This document shows positions 11,745 through 24,437 of a stretch of 64,000 nucleotides of DNA, one piece after another. The translations under genes were made by a program, and so were the position numbers. The notes under the pieces are model-generated. The model was not told the origin of the DNA, made no database searches, and saw only the letters and a list, made by a program, of their open reading frames with translations. Each line of letters starts with the position of its first letter. Positions within the stretch are counted from its first letter, which is position 1. This stretch comes from Vicugna pacos (lineage: Eukaryota > Chordata > Mammalia > Artiodactyla > Camelidae): assembly GCF_048564905.1 (NCBI RefSeq), contig NC_133002.1:57407183-57471182 (forward strand). Reading direction: 5' to 3'.

Positions 11745-12640
11745 GTCTAGGCTGCTTTGAATGGAAGAGTCACAATAATAACCGGCCTTTCAGAGGTCAT
11801 CAGTGTTGGCAGATTCACCATGGTGCACCTTGAACTGAATCAATGGGCAGCCTACTCAAGTCTTCCTTTACTTGGATATCTAGTAGAGAACGAGGCTATT
11901 GAAGAGAAGACCCACTCAGCTACTAAAACAGTTTGCAAACTTGAACTAGTTCTACACCCATAGGCCTTGGAGGATGTGGGGAGGGGTCAGTGACCCACGA
12001 AGAGGAGGAAGAAAGGACTCTGTTAAGTTGCAACATTTTAATAGTATTATTCTTCTAGAGCCATCCGCAAAGTACCTGAATACACGAATCTGGTTGACTC
12101 AGCATGAGGAAGGGAGTAATGAGATTGTTCAGGGAATGCAGGATTCTGTTGTGAACTAACACCAATCAGAGAAGCCCAACATGGTCTGTTGGTCTATGAG
12201 AAAGAGTATAGGTTTATGGAGGTCAAGGAACGATGGATTTGTGACTCAGGTGGGCCGCATGGACCGTGATCCTCTGTGTTATTTCCTGACCTTCAGGGTG
12301 CATAATAAAATACATGGACTCAGCAATTGGAAGATTCCCCATGGGGGAATCCCAAACTTGTGAGTAGGTGTGACCATGGTAGCACAGGTCAGGGGGAAGC
12401 CACAGAACTGCCTGGAACCAGGAAAATGGAACCAAAACCAAGTCTACTGCATCCCTGGAAGGGACTGAAGATGTCAGAGAGAGCCCCCGAGAGTTCAGCG
12501 CATTAGTGATGCTCCGTGGATTAGCTGGAAGGCGTGTTCGCAATGTTGATCTGTGGTTGTAGTTCAGAAGCACCTGTTGGTCAGCTACACTCTTGGTTTA
12601 TGAGAATCATGCACTAGAAAAAAGCTACCAAGAAGGTCAC
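11745..12640. other. Unclassified block, possibly a decayed retroelement
   Basis: The block has patchy open frames in both directions and a texture unlike the L2/MIR spacer around it. No family match is strong enough to name. It may be a remnant of an LTR-type element; that is a guess. Confidence 0.2.
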
Positions 12641-12755
12641 AAACACAGTAGTCTGAGAGAAAGGTGGAGAGCAATGCAGGACTGTTGGGTCGGAAGATCA
12701 TTCCCATCCACCGGGTGGACTGCCTCCCTGAACAAGAAATCAGAAAACCCGGGGG

Positions 12756-15700
12756 CTATTGGTTCTTATAATTGGACTGACTCTCCTTGTCTGCAGAGCT
12801 CCTCTGAGGCCTGTTGACCCAGAGGACAGCACTGAGCATGCCCAGGAGCAGGGGCACCTTCCGGAAGACCAGGAGAAGGAAGTGAATGCTGCCCAGTAGG
12901 GACCTGTGGAAGCAACAGGGTGACAGACAGTGAGCCCCACACTCAACAGGAGGTCCTGACGCTCCCCACTCTGCTTGGCCCTTGGGCCCAGGACCTGTGG
13001 CTACCACAGTCCACATAAGGACCCATCCTGGGCAGGGCAGCCCCACCAGAAGGACCTGTAGGGCCCTGACCTTCAACCTAAGAATTTCCCCCAAGACTTA
13101 GTATTGTGGACATAGGGCTGGATGTGGCCATGAGAAAAGTGTGAGGGAGACCCAGGGATCCAGGTGGGACCTGGGCCAGGAGAAGGATTCCTACCTAAGC
13201 CTTCCACGTTTGGAGGTTACACCATCTGGGGTACAGGAATCAATAATGCAGAGACTTGTTTGATGTCTGCTTGCCTGTAGAGTGCAATGACCATGAGGGC
13301 AGGGACTGTTCTGTTTCACTCACAGGGAGAAACTGGTACCTGCCCAATGCCTCCAAAAGCTCAGCCCTGGTACCAAAGTCCTGGGATGCGGGCCCTTTAC
13401 CAAGAGTGTTGACTGGTATCAGGAATCTCCTGCCAAGATGCGGTGCTCCTGGTGGGTGCTGGCTGGGTTGTGGGAGAAGCTGGGGTACTTGTGGACCTCT
13501 CGGGGCTGGGGGCTGTAACTCGGGCTAAGGGAGAAGCACAGGTCAGGCCGGGTGCCCTCTCCCTGGGTCCCCACTCTCCATCACTGGTGTGGCTCTGCTC
13601 ACACAGTCAAGGTCACTCAGGTGGTCTGCACAGATGTGCTGTGTCCAGCATCCCCCACGACTGCACCCAGGGTCACGACCGGCACCCTGGGTGCCCCTCC
13701 CCGGTCGCTCTCCAGGTGCATCCTGGCCAGGTGAGCACTTTCAGATACAGCGTGGTCCTTGCTCACCAGGAGATTTCAGAGTCTATGGAAAGAGTACCTG
13801 GCTCCAGGTCACCCCCAGCCACGGCCACACCTCTGTCCTCTTCACCCACCCTGGCAGGGGACAGACAGGGTGATGTTCACTGCGTAGGGATTGATCCAGA
13901 GCAGTGGGGCAGCCAGGGCCCTCGGGCATGGCTGATGGCTGGAGTGAGACGCAAATGAAGCAGACGTGCAACAGAGTCTGCCCTGAACGATGAGACCCAT
14001 CTTGCTCTCAGCCCCTAACCTCTCAGCCAGGCCTGCCCCCCCCGGGGGGTGGGGAATGACTAGAAAGAAAGATCTAGAGCAACATAGACCTCTGTGGACC
14101 CTGCAGCACGTGGCCTGCCCTGAGGTCAAAGGACAGCCCTTTCCCTCACACACGCCGCAGTCCAGTGAACCCTCGATTCCTCACTCGTAAACAGGAACCA
14201 GCAAAGGGCGTGTTAAGGGAGACCTGTCCCGTGAGAGCAAAACTGGGACCGATCGGGGGGACCTCAGAGGAGCCGGAGACAATCTCAGGATGAGAGAACT
14301 CAAGGGACAGCGCAAACACAGGCGATCTCGTTTAGGCCCTTAGGAAACCAAACCAGCCTTCTGTTACAGAATTATTTGCAGCACATGGCGGTCGGTTTGG
14401 GGCCAGAACATCTCCTTGGAGCCCGTTTCCTCGTCCTTCTCCCTTTGCCTAAGGCAAGCAATTTCTGGGGTTTTCTGGGGGTATTTCTGGGTTTCCTCCT
14501 GTGGGTACGAGGTGCCAGAAAAAGACGGAGAGAAAGGGCCAGCCTGGAGTAGCAGGGTGGTCTCCACAGCATGACAGACACCTGTACAGGCTCTGGGGTT
14601 CCTCCCCATCCTTCTCTGTGGAGACCCCCGGGGACCACTGCTGTGAGGTTGCCGCCCCAGGACCCCTCCTGGGGCAGCAACAAGGGGGACACAGGGATGT
14701 CCTCTCATGGCCCTGCTGGGCCCGTTCCCATAGGGACAGCTGAGAGAGGGCCAGGAAGAGACACAGGGTCCCCTTACAAGTGGACTCCATCCTTGTGAGG
14801 ACAGGAAGGCAGCCTGTCCCCAGACTCGGGCTCACTCTGCCCCCTCCACCCAGGAAAGCTTCCGAGGTGGACACAGAGAATCTAGAAGAGCCAGAGGTGG
14901 GCATGCGCTGTGAGCAGGCAGACCACTCACAAGCTGGGTCCTGATCCCTGACTCTGCCACCCCACGCTCCTACTCCAGATCTTTCCTGAGGGTCAGGGTC
15001 CCAGGTGCAGACCAGGCAGCCTCAGTGCCAATGTCGGGGGCTCACCTGGGAACACGGACACCACAACCTGGGCAACCTGGGAGGCGGAGTTCAGTGAAAG
15101 TGCTGTATGAATCCCACACAGGTAAATGCCTGCATCCTCCACTCTAAGGCTCTCCACGGTCACTGTGAAGGTGAGGTTTGCAGGATGGTCCCTGATGGAC
15201 ACGCGGCCACTCCTCACTTCTCTCTCTGACTCTCTGGTCTCCACCATCCTTCTCGGTAGGAAACATGGGAATTTGCACCAGTATTTGTTATTTTTAATGA
15301 ATTCCTCCTCATACTGACACTGCACGCTCAGAGATCTTCCCTTGATGCCCGTCACTCTGCGGGGGCCACTCAGGGACCAACAGCCTGGAAAACACAGCCG
15401 AGTCCGGCTCCTTATCAGGTGAGCCGGGGTCAGGGGCACCCTGGGGTGTGAATCCCTCAAGGACCCCTGGGGTCTGGAGGAGGCTGAGGCAGGAGACAAG
15501 CCTTTCCTCAGACCCTGGGGAGGGTGAGCGGGGAGTAGCCTGCTCACAAAGGAGAGGGTGTCCTTGGAGACAGGATGGGATCAGGATGGGAAAATCTCTG
15601 TGAGTATATGTGTGTGATGCCCCAAGATGTCATTTCTGACTGTGACAATTGAGGTGTGACCACCACAGGCGTCCCCTCTCACTGGTGCTGCCCTATCCAG

Positions 15701-15937
15701 CCCAGTGGATGAGACTCACCTGCCTTGTGCACTGAATCCTCGTGGTCCCTGCTGAGGCAGGTGCTGGCTGTTCCTGGAAGCTTCTCTGCCTGCCCTCCCT
15801 CCCTCCTGTTGCGCTGCTGCTCACCCACCTCCACCCCCGCCCCTTCCACTTCCCCCAGAAGGGCTGAGCCCCTCACCTGGGACGTGGAGAAGCAGCAGAG
15901 CTGAAGGCAGCCACAGGGCCCCGTCCCTCGGGGTCAT
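12756..15937 (-). CDS. CD300C: CD300C-like activating receptor, copy B (4 exons, 223 aa, intact)
   Basis: The minus-strand exons are 15877-15937 (signal peptide identical to copy A), 15046-15384 (Ig V), 13401-13524 (stalk) and 12756-12903 (membrane and tail). Phases are 1-1-2 and the 672 nt stay open. The V domain includes [21 protein letters not shown] with both accessory cysteines, [20 protein letters not shown] and VVVSVFP. The stalk has four more codons at its start than copy A. The membrane segment carries Arg189-Lys190 in place of the single Lys of copy A. The tail ends SNYKNQ; human CD300C also ends in NQ. The length matches human CD300C (224 aa) almost exactly, so B is the more conventional copy. 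It arose with A by tandem duplication of about 6.6 kb. Confidence 0.86.
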
Positions 15938-17117
15938 TCCTCCAGCGCAGATGTCACCTGCAGCAGCGCCAGACCCTGGGCAGGGACAGGGTGGACTCTC
16001 CTCAGAGGACTCACTCCAGTCCTCATGTCTGCTTTTCTGGGCCTCTCTGCTTCCTTGTCCAGCCCCGTGTCAGGTCAGGTGATCAGGGTGCAGGAGATTT
16101 GGGGATCCCGGGATCAGTGCCCTGGGCTCAATCCAGTGACTGGCCAAGTCCAGGGTACCTCGGATGGGGATGCTGCCCCCTCCCCACAGCTCCCAGTTGG
16201 TCGTCTCTCTCTCACACAGGCACCCTCGCACAGCAGGTCCAACCTGGGTCCTTCCTGGGTGGGGCCTCCCCGCCCTCTGTGATTTGCCATTTCCTTGTGG
16301 TCAGGATAGACAGTCCCAGGGTTGGATGTCAGACTCATCCATCCTCTCTGGCCTTGGTGGGGACCACAGAGGGGCTGTGTCTCCCAACCTGCAGCTCCAG
16401 GCACCCATGGAGCTCTGCCCCTGTGGGACCCCCAACTCTTCTGGCCACACAAGATGGTACTATGACCTCAGATGCGTCCAAAGGTCCTATTTTGGTTCTG
16501 GGTTCCCAATCAGGGTACCAATCCCCCAGGACATGGTTTTCCTCCTGGCAGGCTGATCCCCAGATGTAGACCTGGAGCAGCTGTCACCAACCCTCCGCAT
16601 ACCTCACTTTTCACTCTTTCTTCTCTTCAAAGTGCACTACATCATGAGATTCAGGACAGAGAACTGAGAATGGATGAGAGTTCACTCATGGAAGATGCTG
16701 AGTGGGAAGTTGGGGACCGTGGGGACATCCCTCACCATCTGAACCCCCCTCATGCCCTTTTACTGTTTATATGTTATACTGCAATAAAAGAATTAAAAAA
16801 TCAAAAACCAAAGCACAAACATAAAAAATGAACACATACACATGCAGACAATGTAAGCATGAACTTATACCTCTAAATGTCTGCTTGACTTGGAGGGGGA
16901 AGGTATTGTCGGGTTATTTTGGTCTTTTTCACATAACGAAGAGGACATAGATGAATGTCCCTTCCTCCGAACTACCTTTCCAACAGATCAGAGGGTAAGC
17001 AAACTGATCAGAAGAGTATTGTAAGCCATAAGTGACAGTGTCAAGATCTGAACCCAGATTTCTCTGGCATGAATGCCCAGGTGTCTTTCCACTGCACCGT
17101 CACTCTGAAAGAGAGAG

Positions 17118-17205
17118 TGTAGGAGGTGGGTATAGCTCAGTGGTAGAGAGCATGCTCAGCATGTAGGAGGTCAATCTCCAGTACCTCCATAAAAAAAAAA
17201 AAAAA
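17118..17205 (+). repeat. Camelid tRNA-derived SINE, shortened copy
   Basis: The head GGTGGGTATAGCTCAGTGGT is clear, but the anticodon-arm and B-box regions are shortened before CCAGTACCTCCATAAAAA. Confidence 0.8.
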
Positions 17206-17536
17206 TGAAGGTGAGAGTAGGCAAGGGCTAGTAAAAGGGAGAAGCACAAAATTCAGACCCAGGAAACAGAATGAGAGGGATGTTGGGCAGCTGGTGGCCA
17301 TGGTAACCCATATTGAGAAATGGCCCAGGAGTTGCTGATTCCTGTCTTTTCCCCTCACCACGGTTTCTCCTGCCTCTCTCACTTCCCTGGTGCATCTTTT
17401 CAGAAAACACTTCTTGAACTAAAAGCAGTTTCTGCCGGCTCCTAGCCGGGCCGATGGGTTGGAAGATCCAACAGGTGGACAGGGCAATGGCAGCAGTAAC
17501 TTAGGAAACGCATTTGGTTTTAGGTGTGAGTGCCTG

Positions 17537-17990
17537 CTGTGATGGTTCATTTTAGGTGTCAGGTTGACACATACATGGGGTGCCCAGATTACACCTTTTT
17601 TCTGGGTGTGTCCACGAGGATGTTTCCAGATGAGACTGGCAATTGAATGCGTAGACTCGGTAAAGCAGGTTGCCCTCCCCAGTGGAGGTGGGCATCGCGT
17701 CCAATCTGACCAATAAAATTAGCATGACAGGCAGATTTTATTGGATAAAGGATGGATTTTATTGCTAAAGGAAGGAGGAACTCAGCCTTTCCTGCCTGGT
17801 TGCTCCCTGCTTCTGGTTCTTAGACTTTTGAACTTGGAATGAATTACGCTACCATTTTTCCTGGGTCTCCAGCTGGTGGACAGCACATGGTGGCATTCCC
17901 CAGCCTCCATAAGTGTGTGAGTCAATTCCTTATACTAAATATCTTCAAATACATACATCTCTTGCTCTGCTTCTCTAGAGAACCCCAGGA
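17537..17990 (+). mobile_element. ERVL-type solo LTR (MLT2 group), fossil
   Basis: The element opens with GATGGTTCATTTTAGGTGTC and continues with TCTGGGTGTGTCCACGAGG, AAAGCAGGTTGCCCTCCCCA and GGGTCTCCAGCTGGTGGACA, ending near TTCTCTAGAGAACCC. This is the pattern of MLT2 LTRs of ERVL. It is an ancient solo LTR, present in one piece but decayed. Confidence 0.7.
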
Positions 17991-18469
17991 ATTTCCTTCT
18001 TCAGATCTCAAGACTGCACATGAAGACCTAACTCAGAAAGAGCCCGGTGAGGACTTGACACAGAGAGACCCCCGATCTCCCCAGGCCGACCCCCCTCTCA
18101 CCTGCAGTGACTTTCACACGGACATTCCCCAGAGCTGATGAAATGTTTGTGTTTCAAGGGGCTGCTCTAGGGAAACAGAGCAAAAAGCCTGAAAAGTCAG
18201 GCTGAGCATTAAATAGCATGGGGACCATCCAGAGTGAATTGGGTCTCTCTTCCCCAAGGGAAGAAATAATTAAACTAAGATCAAATTAAAGCCAAATGAT
18301 TGTCCTTCTTTGAGGGAGAATCAGGGGTACCTGCTTTCATGCTCTGTGGCTTTCAGGGCCTCTCTAAGGTCCAGAGAAACCTGAGCCACTTATATTTTTT
18401 GACGCTCATCTCAGCATCTCAAAAAAAGAGACACCAAATTAGGGCTACAAATTTGTGGTATATTTTAAT

Positions 18470-18720
18470 TTTTAATTTTTTTAAATTATTATTATTTCTA
18501 ATTGAAGTACAGTTGATTTACAATGTTTCGGTCTACAGCAAAGGAATTCAGTTATACATGTATACATATATATCTGTCTCCTTTTTCAGACTCTTTTCCA
18601 TTATAGGTTATTACAAGACATGGAACAGAGTTCTCTGTACTAAACAGTAGGTCCTTGTTAGTCGTGTATTTTAAATGTATAAAGTTCACAAATCAACTTT
18701 GTGTAACTTAATTGGCCATA
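18470..18720 (-). repeat. Artiodactyl L1 3'-end, antisense
   Basis: AATTGAAGTACAGTTGATTT, GCAAAGGAATTCAGTTATAC and TTATTACAAGACATGGAACA are the antisense of the L1 3' region common in artiodactyl genomes. Confidence 0.65.
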
Positions 18721-20419
18721 AAGTATCATTAATTGGGCCATAAAATGATTATTGGATTAAAATTTTAATTTACTGGTGGTCTGATAGGCATAAAGCACAT
18801 GCATAACTATGTAGGATGAACACTTCTGTCAATGCAGCCCTGTGGTCCTATAGATCATTCGGTTTAGAGATAATGTGAAAGACTAAATTTGAGGCCCTTC
18901 GTGGGGTGCTAGGCCAGGGCCAGACTGCAGGTCTCCCCCTCTGTCACTGCAAGACAGATCTTGCCCCCTGGCGTCTCCCCCATTTCAACTGTCTCTCTTG
19001 GTTCCTGCACCTCTGTTTCTCATCCTCACATGCTCCCCTGGGCCTTTCCTGGCACTGGTCATAGAGCTGGTTCCCTTGTTCATGGAAAATATGAAGAAAC
19101 ACAGACAGCTGCTGCCACTCCAAGTTCCCCGCTAGTCGAACGTGTTCAGCAGGGGGCCCTGGGTCTCTCCACCTCTCCCAGAGGGTAAGAAATCCAGAGA
19201 GGCAGCGTGAGTGTTGCTTCTCAGTAGAGCTGAAGACTCGGACTGGACTCCGTCGTGACCTCATCTTTCCTGCCTGGTTCTGACCCCTCCCCTGGGGCAT
19301 GCCTCTTTAGGGCCTTGATCTACTCCAGGTTGAACTGCCCATTGGGCTCCAGACTTCTGCTTGTACCTTGAGCCCTGAGCCCTGACCCCTGAATGTCTGA
19401 ATCCACATCTGACTAGTTCCCAAGGAGACAAGTTGATCCCTACTCAGACGGTTCAGGCGGATGAGCTGTAGGAAGGACCCAGTCTGGAGAGGAAAGGCTG
19501 TCAGGATACAATGGGTCTAGTTCAAATACTCCTAGTGGCCAGGATCAGGATATTCAAGTCAGCCAGGAGGGACCCAGCAGCCGAGACACCCTCCTGTTAG
19601 AGCAGAATTATTTGTAGTCCTTGAAGAAGTGAATCTCTGCAGTCACTCGCGCCATCTGTTGGTGGCTTGAAGAACTGCCACAAGCCTGCTCTGGTTAATT
19701 TCTGTTCTTACCCACAGGCTCAGGAAACAGACATGCTTCTGTACTTGAGTATCAAGCTGTGTCAACCATCCCTCCAGATCCCTCCAGACAGAGGCTGGAC
19801 CTCAAGGAAAGGCTCCAGTCCCTTGGAAAAGGATATTTGGTCTTGAGTGAGGTAGATTCGAGCTCAGGTTTGGACTCCTGTTTCGGGTAGGAGTAGGGTG
19901 CTTTGCAAGAACAGAAATCACAGAAAGAAAAATAAGGTGGATCCTCTAAGAATGCACTACCCAAGGAGGGGGCCTAAGAGCGCTGAGTGCAGAGACTTAA
20001 GGGTACTGGAGTACGCAAGAGATGAGACCCTCGGGAATGCAGAGATGCCCAGCTGGCTTGGCTGAGTGAGCAGCTTTGGGTGCTCCCAGTCCAGCGAGGG
20101 ATTCTCAGGCTGGGGTGTTTGCTTCCTGGTTCTGGAGTTGGAGCAATTCTGAGCCTGCAGGTAAAATTTTAGGAGACCCAGGTGTGGACCTGAGATAGGC
20201 GGGGGTGGGGGGGCTCCTCTCCTGTACAGTCAGTTCTCCATGGTACCTCAACCAGCAAGCCTGATGACTGACACGGGACTCAGACACGGGAGAGGCTCCC
20301 AGCAAGGTAAACTGCATCTCTACCCACTTCTCAGAGAGAAAGAGGCTCTATTTTATGGAGACAGTGTTTTTGACGTTGGATTAGAGGAAACAACACAGTG
20401 GGGGAGAGGGCTTACTCAG

Positions 20420-20755
20420 GGTCCTCACCGCCCTGGCTCCTTCTTGACCCAGCCGCTGCCTTTGCCCAGTCCTTCCACTCTCGCTCCCTCACCTGCCTGA
20501 GGCTGTCATCTGAGAGGCCATCCCTGGCCTCTGTCACCCCATCCTCTGAACTCTGGTCTGTTTTTCTCCATCTGTTTATTATAAACCCTGGTCTGTTTAT
20601 TATAAACCAGTATTATTTCTTTATTTTCTGAAAACACCCGTTAGAATATAAAGCCCATGTTTTGGCGATGGCTCTACCCCCAGCACCTAGAAACATGCCT
20701 GGCACTTACTAAGCTCTTTGTGAGTATTCGGAGAATGAATAAAGGAATAAAGAAA
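20420..20755 (+). repeat. L2 LINE relic
   Basis: CACCTGCCTGAGGCTGTCAT is followed by GGCCATCCCTGGCCTCTGTC and ends at CATGCCTGGCACTTACTAAG and GAATGAATAAAGG, the L2 3' end. Confidence 0.55.
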
Positions 20756-22639
20756 TCCTAAGTTGAGAATCCACACCTTGGGGGAAAGGTACTCAGGTGA
20801 GTAAGATCACAGAAAAGCAGCCCCCTTACCTCGGGGTCCCCTGGCCAGACGTGCTGTGCCTGGCGCTCTCTCCTAGGGAGTTAGGAGTTCTGGGGGCTCT
20901 AGTGGAAGGCTCTCCCCCGTCCTCCCCAGCCAAGCACCAGACACATACATTATATACACACTTTTGTGTATGTGATATATTTCATTACAATTTTTAGTTT
21001 TTAAAATAAGTCTCTAGCAATAAGGTGAAAAGAGATATAAGATTCAGGGTCAGAAGTTCCTTCCTCTCTAGTCTGAGTGGCTGTGTCTCTGGACAGGCTG
21101 TCGATGCGCGAGGGGAGAGGCAGATTGTCTGGGTCAGGCTGACTCTTGTTTCCCCACCAGTTGCTCGCTGAGGCCTGTTGACCCAGAGGACGGCACTGAG
21201 CGTGCCCAGGAACAGGGGCACCTTCAGGAGGACAAGGAGCAGGAAGTGGACACTGCTGAGCAGGGATCTGTGGGAGACACAGCGACTGGCCCAGGCTACG
21301 CCCCATCCCCATCTTTCTTTGTGCCCAGGTCCTGTGGCCTCAAAATCAGTATCAGCATCACCCCTGGTTGGTACCAAAGCCAGAGCACCCCATGCTGAGG
21401 GCCACAGACTACTGAACTCGAGTGTCAGGACCCAGCAGACAGGTGCAGGAGGATGTGGTGGTGAGGAACAGAGAGGAGGAGAGATGTAGGGACCCTGGCC
21501 CCGGAAACAGCTTTCTGAACCCACGTGCTGATCTATCAGCCATCAGCACTCCCAGGAACTCAGCTCTCACTGGGACCAACTTCAAGGATGAAATGTCCCC
21601 TTAGAACCACTCCTCAGTCAAATTAAGGTCTTCACTCATGCTCAAATACCTTCATGGGAGCAGCTCTTCTGCTTAAATGGTTCGACAATCTCAGTTCCAT
21701 GGAGTGACCTCTCCAAGCTCACCCCTCACCTCCTGGGTCCCAGGACCTGCCCTCATTCCAGCTCCTCACAAATGCTGTGTCCTCTCCCCACACCGTGCCT
21801 TTGTTTAATCTCCCCACCCACCCTCTTCCTGGCTTGCAGTCTAGGGGTACAGCAGATGCCCTTCCAGGTCCTCTCCAAGATTACTTCCCTCCTGGCATGT
21901 ATCCTGGTCCTCTGCCCTGTATCCTCTTTGCCCACTTGAACTCCTGGCAGCTGCGGACAGTCTTGGACCCGCCTGTGGTTTCCCACCTCAAGCTCCTGCA
22001 TCCTTTGCCCAAGGGCTATCTCTAGCTTTCAGGACAGGGTTGGGGGCACATGGCTGACTGAGCAAAGTAGGCCAGACATGCCACAGAATTCATTCCCCAA
22101 CTAGTGACCCTCTGCCTGGACACTCTTTCTCCAGATTCTTGTTTGATGGGCTCTCCCACTTCCTTCAGGTCTCTGCTCAAATGACACTTTGTTTGAGAAG
22201 CCTTCTGTCATCACTTTGTGTGAAATTAGCAACCCTACAGTCTTCTCCCACCATGAGGACAGATGTGTGTGGATCACGACCTCAGCTTCCTCACCACGCA
22301 GTGGGCCAGTTCCAAGGAATGTCCTACACTGTCTCTCTGAGGGTGGCCAGTGGGACTGAGCCCGGCTGCTACAACTCTCTCATTCATGTCCACTCCATTG
22401 GCTTTCCCCATTTCCCTCTCCCTCACCATATGTCCTGGGATCACCCCTCTGCAACTAATTGCACCTAAATCCTTGTCTTAGGACTTGGTTTTGAGAAAAC
22501 CCAAACTAAGACAAGTTTCTTTGTTTTTTGTTTTCACTCAGCATCATAATAGCCTTCTTCATGCCCCATCATCTTCCCACGCACCCTCACCCTGTCCTTA
22601 GACACCTGCTTAATTTTCCTCCATAGTAATTACCATTAA

Positions 22640-22860
22640 CTGACATTTCCTCTATCTATCTACCTGTCCAACTATCTACCTACCTATCCATCTATCACCT
22701 TTATCTGTCATCTATCTATCCATCCTGTCACATCTCTCCATCTCTACCAATGGTCATCTGTCTATTCCTATGTATGTATCTATTATCCATCCACCCATTT
22801 ATCCGTAGCTATCTATCTATCTATCTACCTATCCATCTATCATCTGTCTTATCCATTTTG
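22640..22860 (+). repeat. (CTAT)n-rich degenerate microsatellite
   Basis: Interrupted CTAT/CCAT/CTAC tetranucleotides run through about 220 bp. No gene. Confidence 0.8.
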
Positions 22861-24129
22861 CCCCTGTTTACATCTACCCATTTGAAAGAAACTTCCTTGA
22901 GAGCAAACCTTGCCTTTTTTTCACCACCATATTCCCAAGACTTTGGATATGTTCCCAGCACACAGTAAGTAAATTAAGTATTTGTTGAGTGGTGACTAAT
23001 CGAGGAAATCTGTGTCCAGAAAGCCCTACCCTAGGGAAGAAGCCATGCAGATGGTAGAAGACCCTGGGACACGTGCACCTTACCCTTGGTGCTGGCTGAG
23101 AGGTCCAGGTGTCCTTGCTGCTGGAGGTTGTTGCCGAGGGGTGGGGGGGGGAACAGTGAAAGGTGAAGAACAGAGATCCAGTGCCCTCTCTCCAGCCAGC
23201 TACCTGTCACCTGCATGGGTCTGACTTCATGAAGCAGAGGGAACTCAGGGAAAGGGCTGGACAGATGTTCTGGGACCATCATCCCCCCATAGTCAGACCC
23301 AGGCTTGACCAACGTGCAGGAGACTCTCCCTCTGCTCTGCAGCCGGGTGGACGCTTTATAAACCAGGACCAGAGAATCATCGCCTTCTGCCAGTAAGCAT
23401 TTCAGTGCTCCTCATCTCGCTGAAAACAGGAGTGCGTGAAGGTCAGTACAGGAGTTAGGTCCCAACCCCCGGCCAGTGCATCCGCATACCACCCCCACCC
23501 CGACTTTGTCTACCCCCACAGAAGACTGGAGCTTGCTTCTGGGGAGTTTGAAAGCAGGGACGCCTCACATGGCTGATGGCTAGAGAGCGCCACCAGCCCC
23601 AAACAGGGAAGGTAGGTGGAATCTGCCTCTGGAAAGTGGGACCCCCTTGGCGCACCCAGATCCTCAGACATTGGCAGCTTAACCTCCATTCCCTCAGGCA
23701 GGAGACTGGAGAATCCGCACTGGCTCAGTGGCCAACCAGGAAGAAGGACATAATACAGAGACACCTAGGGACCCGGAGGAAAACAGCCCAGTGTCTGGGC
23801 AGTCACCTGAAGGTGAGGCGCCTCCCCCAGCCCCCCACAAGCCCCTCCCTCAGCTCCAAGCTCAGGGCCAATCTCAGATTCTTCTTTCCTTCTTCACAGT
23901 TTTATAAATTTAATAATCCATAAAGCAAGTATGGCCACATTCTGAAATGCACATAGACAAGACCTTCTAAGGAACACCTCATGAAACATGAAAGAGAGGA
24001 ACCAACACAAAGGAAAAAAAAAAGAAACTCAGAGGAAGCTGAGACAATGCAGGAAGCAGAAGAATAAAAAAGAATATCCTTAGATTGATAAGGGGTGATA
24101 CAGCGCTTATGAAACAAGAACAAGCTGAA

Positions 24130-24282
24130 AGAGAGAAAGAAAGGAAGAAAAGAAAGAAAGAAAGAAAGAGAAAGAAAGAGAAAGAAAGGAAGAAAGGAAG
24201 GAAGGAAGGAAAGAAAAGGTAGAAAGAAAGAGAGAGAAAGGAAGGAAGAAAGAAAGAGAGAAAGAAAAAAGAAAGAAAGAAA

Positions 24283-24343
<61 letters not shown>

Positions 24344-24437
24344 AGGAAAGGAAGGAAGGAAGGAAGGAAGGAAGGAAGGAAGGAAGGAAGGAAGGAAGGA
24401 AGGAAGGAAGGAAGGAAGGAAGGAAGGAAAGGAAGGC
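24130..24437 (+). repeat. Polypurine (GAAA)n then (GGAA)n microsatellite
   Basis: About 300 bp of uninterrupted purine on the plus strand begins as GAAA/AGAA units and turns into about 20 GGAA units. The long reverse-strand frame of Ser/Leu/Phe repeats it creates is an artefact. Confidence 0.95.

Larger units (their letters stand above)
9089..12755. other. Spacer between CD300C-like copies A and B
   Basis: No exon is seen. The first 0.8 kb (to about 9920) is the upstream flank of copy A and is collinear with 15938-16730 upstream of copy B, so the tandem duplication unit includes promoter-side DNA. The rest holds two L2 relics (10420-10775 and 10960-11110), a SINE, an AT-rich L1-like patch and an unclassified block at 11745-12640. 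Confidence 0.55.
15938..20993. other. Spacer between copy B and the CD300H-like pseudogene
   Basis: No intact exon is seen. From 15938 to about 16730 it mirrors the upstream flank of copy A. Beyond that it contains a partial SINE, an MLT2-type LTR, an artiodactyl L1 3' end and an L2 relic at 20420-20755. Open frames at 18944-19300 (minus) and elsewhere lack family resemblance. Confidence 0.5.

Noticed and set aside
18090-18140. Minus-strand text reading NVRVKVTAG before a GTGAGA donor, like the end of a CD300 V exon
   Set aside because: Nothing upstream resembles the rest of a V domain, and 13 residues are too few to call a relic.
22260-22520. Possible LTR end (GAGAAAACCCAAACTAAGACA)
   Set aside because: Only the last 40 bases resemble a repeat terminus; the family could not be decided.
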